This document shows positions 61,354-64,000 of a stretch of DNA of 64,000 nt, one piece after another. The translations under genes were made by a program, and so were the position numbers. The notes beneath the pieces were generated by a model that was not told the origin of the DNA, ran no database searches, and was given only the letters and a program-made list of their open reading frames with translations. Source of the stretch: Providencia manganoxydans (GTDB lineage: Bacteria; Pseudomonadota; Gammaproteobacteria; Enterobacterales; Enterobacteriaceae); NCBI RefSeq assembly GCF_016618195.1, contig NZ_CP067099.1, positions 1,550,001 to 1,614,000 of the forward strand, written 5' to 3'. Within the stretch, counting starts at the first letter, position 1, and the number at the start of each line of letters is the position of its first letter.

Positions 61354-61737
61354 ATGATTACTGGTATTCAAATTACTAAAACTGATAATGCAGCGCTATT
61401 AAACTCGTTCTGGTTACTGGATGAAGAAAAAAATGAAGCACGCTGTGTGTGTGCAAAAGCTGATTATAATGAAGGGCAAATCGTTGCTAAAGATGAACTT
61501 GGTACGTTTGAGTATCGTGAAGTTCCTTTAGAAGTTAAGCCGACTGTACGTGTTGAAGGTGGCCAACATCTGAATGTTAACGTTTTAAGTCGTGAAACGT
61601 TAGAAGATGCAGTTAAAAATCCTGAAAAATACCCTCAGTTAACTATTCGTGTTTCTGGTTATGCAGTGCGTTTTAATTCACTGACACCAGAGCAGCAACG
61701 TGATGTTATTACTCGTACTTTTACTGAAAGTTTGTAG
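61354..61737 (+). CDS. grcA: autonomous glycyl radical cofactor GrcA
   Basis: Encodes 127 aa from the ATG at 61354 (SD GGAGG). C-terminal glycyl-radical loop [20 protein letters not shown] with the radical Gly in SGYAVRF. It replaces the damaged end of pyruvate formate-lyase. Confidence 0.97.
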   Translation: MITGIQITKTDNAALLNSFWLLDEEKNEARCVCAKADYNEGQIVAKDELGTFEYREVPLEVKPTVRVEGGQHLNVNVLSRETLEDAVKNPEKYPQLTIRVSGYAVRFNSLTPEQQRDVITRTFTESL

Positions 61738-61780
61738 TCAGCGTATCATTCCAAATATAAGTATTAGTCTAAAACTAATT

Positions 61781-61810
61781 AAAAAAGCCATTGAATTTAA
61801 TGGCTTTTTT
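61781..61810. terminator. terminator of grcA
   Basis: AAAAAAGCCATT/AATGGCTTTTTT, 12-bp stem with a 6-nt loop and T run. Confidence 0.88.
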
Positions 61811-61897
61811 ATTCTTCACTAATAAAGTACATTGTTTTTTCCTCTTAAAATTTCCCCTTTAATGATCTCCCTTACTTCATTTTCATCGGGAGAATCT

Positions 61898-63352
61898 ATG
61901 CCTCATATTAATAGTAGTATTCAAATTCAATCCGCTAATGAGATATCGTTAATTCGGGAAAGCATTAATATTTATCAAAAAAAGAATAATTCATTTGCTC
62001 TATGTTCTAAAGCTGCAAAATGGTCTGATGATTTATCGCCTGAGAAACTTTTTGGGCGCCAATCTCAATCTTATGATTATCTTATTGGGTTAATTGCGAG
62101 TGGCGTTTATTTCAAAGATTGGGAAACTATGCATGGTGTTGAACGACTTAATCATACGCAATTACATGAAATTGGTATTGATTCAATTTTATTACGTGAT
62201 ACATCAACAGGATTTGAAGCAAATATTTGTCGTTTTAATGAGTTGTATATTATTTGCTTCGCTGGTTCAGATGAGTTAGTTGATTTTTATGCGGATATCC
62301 GACAAGGGCTTGGTTACTATGAACCTCAATATTTTCAAGCGGTCAATTTAACCAATATTCTTTATAAAGTATCTAAGGGAAATATGATTTGTGTTGGCCA
62401 CTCGTTAGGAGGAGGGTTGGCAACATTTGCTGCTCTTGCGAGTAATACGCCTTGTATTGCTTTTAGTTCAGCGGGAGTTGCTAAAAATACGATCCAAAGA
62501 ATTGGTATGGATTATGAAAAAGCTAAACAAATCGCAAATGACGGCCTCGTTCGTTTTTATGTTGTTCGATATGATTGGTTGGATTTACTTCAATCATTAA
62601 AGCCATTTCCTCCTGCACTAGGTAATAAGATCATATTAGATTACTACAATGAAGGTAAAACATGGCGAGATTGGCTTCCTCATCGTTTATTAACGCGGAA
62701 TTTCATTGCGCATGGTATGCCTAAAATTCTCAAAATGATGTGTCATTTTACACCATGGGAGAATGGCAGTAGGGTAGTTAACGATGATATTGAGGTTCAA
62801 TTAGAGCAGTTTAGTTACGGATTATCATTTTTTCATGATGATCAAACCGATTGTTGGCAAGGTTGTTGCGAAAACAGTATTAAACAGGGCAATATTGCTG
62901 GATTCACCAATTTGATCTCAGTTGGTAATAAACCAGTTCATCTTGATAAGTTGGTTGGATACTCTGTGAGGTCAACGGATCCTGAATTCATGAAGGTTCT
63001 TTTGGCTTCTTCATATGCGAGTGATATTAAAAAAGTACACTTAGGAAATGAACGAACCTTTTTACACCTTGCCGCGCAATCTGGGCGGTTAGAGCAAACT
63101 GCAATCTTATTAGCGGAAGGGTGTGAAATAAATGCGGTAGACAGTACGGGTAATACGCCACTCCATGATGCTTTAGGCTGTTATGCATTATTAGTCGCTG
63201 AGTTTTTACTGGCTCAAGGGGCGGATTGGCGAATTAAAAATCATCAAGGTTATGATTGTCTTGATGTATTGGAAAATCATATGGTTAAAGCGGATTATTT
63301 ATCACCACAGGGAAGGTTATTGCGTGAAAAATTGACGTTAATGATGCAATAA
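61898..63352 (+). CDS. lipase-like alpha/beta hydrolase with C-terminal ankyrin repeats
   Basis: Encodes 484 aa from the ATG at 61898 (SD GGGAGA). Residues 50-300 are a lipase-3/Mbeg1-like hydrolase: SYDYLIGLIASGVYFKDWET, ICFAGSDELVDFYADI, and the nucleophile elbow VGHSLGGGLATFAALAS. A His in LLTRNFIAHGM may complete the triad. Residues 395-470 carry ankyrin repeats (TFLHLAAQSGRLEQTAILLA, NTPLHDALGCYALLVAEFLL). No signal peptide. This pairing is found in secreted phospholipase effectors, but no VgrG, PAAR or immunity gene is adjacent. A housekeeping role is possible. Confidence 0.75.
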   Translation: MPHINSSIQIQSANEISLIRESINIYQKKNNSFALCSKAAKWSDDLSPEKLFGRQSQSYDYLIGLIASGVYFKDWETMHGVERLNHTQLHEIGIDSILLRDTSTGFEANICRFNELYIICFAGSDELVDFYADIRQGLGYYEPQYFQAVNLTNILYKVSKGNMICVGHSLGGGLATFAALASNTPCIAFSSAGVAKNTIQRIGMDYEKAKQIANDGLVRFYVVRYDWLDLLQSLKPFPPALGNKIILDYYNEGKTWRDWLPHRLLTRNFIAHGMPKILKMMCHFTPWENGSRVVNDDIEVQLEQFSYGLSFFHDDQTDCWQGCCENSIKQGNIAGFTNLISVGNKPVHLDKLVGYSVRSTDPEFMKVLLASSYASDIKKVHLGNERTFLHLAAQSGRLEQTAILLAEGCEINAVDSTGNTPLHDALGCYALLVAEFLLAQGADWRIKNHQGYDCLDVLENHMVKADYLSPQGRLLREKLTLMMQ

Positions 63353-63376
63353 AAAACGGGCTAAGCCCGTTTTTAA
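63352..63376. terminator. bidirectional terminator between the hydrolase and srmB
   Basis: AAAAACGGGCT/AGCCCGTTTTT directly after the hydrolase stop. Confidence 0.85.
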
Positions 63377-63378
63377 AT

Positions 63379-64000
63379 TTATTCTGTTTTATCAGTCGTT
63401 GGTGTCGCTGAAGGGGTTGCTGGTTTACGGCGTTTACCGATGTTCTTTTTATCACGAAGACGAACTTTTGCTTTCTTTTTAGACTCTTCTTCTTTTTTCT
63501 TTTCTTTACGTTTTGCTAGCACTTTCTTAGATGGTTTTGGTTTATTCATCATAGCTTCTGAAGGTGCTTTAGTGGTTGGACGTAAAGAATCAACAACACG
63601 CATTTTGATTGGATCTTCAATATAGCGAGTGACTTTACCAAATAAAGGATAGTCATGAGCCTCAATCAATGAGATTGCTGTTCCTTTTTTACCAGCCCTT
63701 CCTGTGCGGCCGATACGGTGTATATAGACATCCGCAGTGCGCGGCATATCAAAGTTAAACACATGGCTAACATCATCGATATCTAAGCCGCGAGAGGCTA
63801 CGTCAGTCGCAACTAAAACTTTGACTTGTCCACTTACAAGGCGGCGTACCGCTTCATTTCTTTTTGCTTGAACCATCTCACCTTCAAGATAGCAAGGCTC
63901 AATACCTGCATCGCGCAGCCATTGTACGACTTCACGAATTCGTTCACGCTTACGTACAAAAACAATTGATTTAGTTACATCGTCTTGTTTTATGAGATGA
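63379..64000 (-). CDS. srmB: DEAD-box RNA helicase SrmB, 3' part
   Basis: Partial; the gene continues beyond the window. The visible 207 aa include SIVFVRKRERIREVV, VLVATDVASRGLDIDDVSHV (motif V), and YIHRIGRTGRAGKKGTAISL (motif VI), then a Lys-rich tail (KKKEEESKKKAKVRLRDKKN). SrmB helps 50S assembly. Gene order ung, grcA, srmB agrees with E. coli. Confidence 0.95.
   Translation of the reverse strand, partial: HLIKQDDVTKSIVFVRKRERIREVVQWLRDAGIEPCYLEGEMVQAKRNEAVRRLVSGQVKVLVATDVASRGLDIDDVSHVFNFDMPRTADVYIHRIGRTGRAGKKGTAISLIEAHDYPLFGKVTRYIEDPIKMRVVDSLRPTTKAPSEAMMNKPKPSKKVLAKRKEKKKEEESKKKAKVRLRDKKNIGKRRKPATPSATPTTDKTE

Overview
The window is a piece of an AT-rich enterobacterial chromosome, most probably Providencia or a close Morganellaceae relative. 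The right side carries the conserved order ssrA, smpB, ratA-rnfH, bamE, recN, nadK, grpE, ung, grcA, srmB, with a tmRNA tag of ANDENYALAA. The genus is inferred from protein style and synteny only; no database was searched.

Region 1 (1-8171) is accessory chromosome downstream of ssrA. It holds a YWTD-type beta-propeller protein, a membrane fatty acid desaturase, a decayed fimbrial locus (a pilin truncated at its 3' end, a two-domain adhesin frameshifted at a G tract, and a pilin lacking its signal peptide), DUF805 and DUF1090 proteins, a secreted protein of unknown function, an IS3-type transposase remnant and about 2 kb of AT-rich sequence with decayed coding material.

Region 2 (8172-52909) is a prophage of about 44.7 kb integrated in the 3' end of ssrA. 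A 33-bp core is repeated at both ends with two mismatches, and paired GTGCAC-type motifs lie just inside each end. The leftward arm carries an ApeA-like HEPN defence protein, integrase, excisionase, small early genes, a Gp157-family protein and a composite Rad52/Sak-like recombinase. The immunity region is lambda-like: a CI-type S24 repressor, Cro/YdaS-like and YdaT-like proteins, and matched PL and PR promoters whose 17-bp spacers each contain a TAGCA-N-TGCTA operator. The rightward early arm has replication initiator, DnaB-like helicase, nin-like genes (DUF1367, Ref-like nuclease) and a Q-like antiterminator followed by a candidate PR'-tR' pair. Next come a C4-like structured RNA with a leader ORF before a DNA methyltransferase, a lysis cassette (holin, SAR endolysin, Rz/Rz1), an intact IS3-family element, and a full structural module for a contractile tail (TerS, TerL, portal, DUF2184 capsid, DUF3383 sheath, tube, frameshifted tail chaperone, tape measure, spike, wedge, BaseplateJ, fibre). 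The right end is a serotype-converting gtrA-gtrB-membrane transferase operon. Probable cargo genes stand out by orientation and AT-richness: apeA, a leftward 75-aa gene at 24342, a membrane-anchored receiver-domain protein lying antisense between terS and terL, and the gtr operon.

Region 3 (52869-64000) is the core chromosome. An IS150-type element with a frameshifted orfB has inserted in the loop of the rnfH terminator. recN is preceded by two LexA boxes and grpE by a sigma-32 promoter. A lipase-like/ankyrin fusion protein lies between grcA and srmB, and srmB runs off the window.

The least explained items are the membrane-anchored atypical receiver protein inside the packaging module, the TGCGCA cluster inside terS (candidate packaging site), the boundary sequence GAGGCAAGACCAATG in front of many early genes in both arms, the C4-like RNA, and a stem-loop series ending in an orphan terminator opposite the PL leader.
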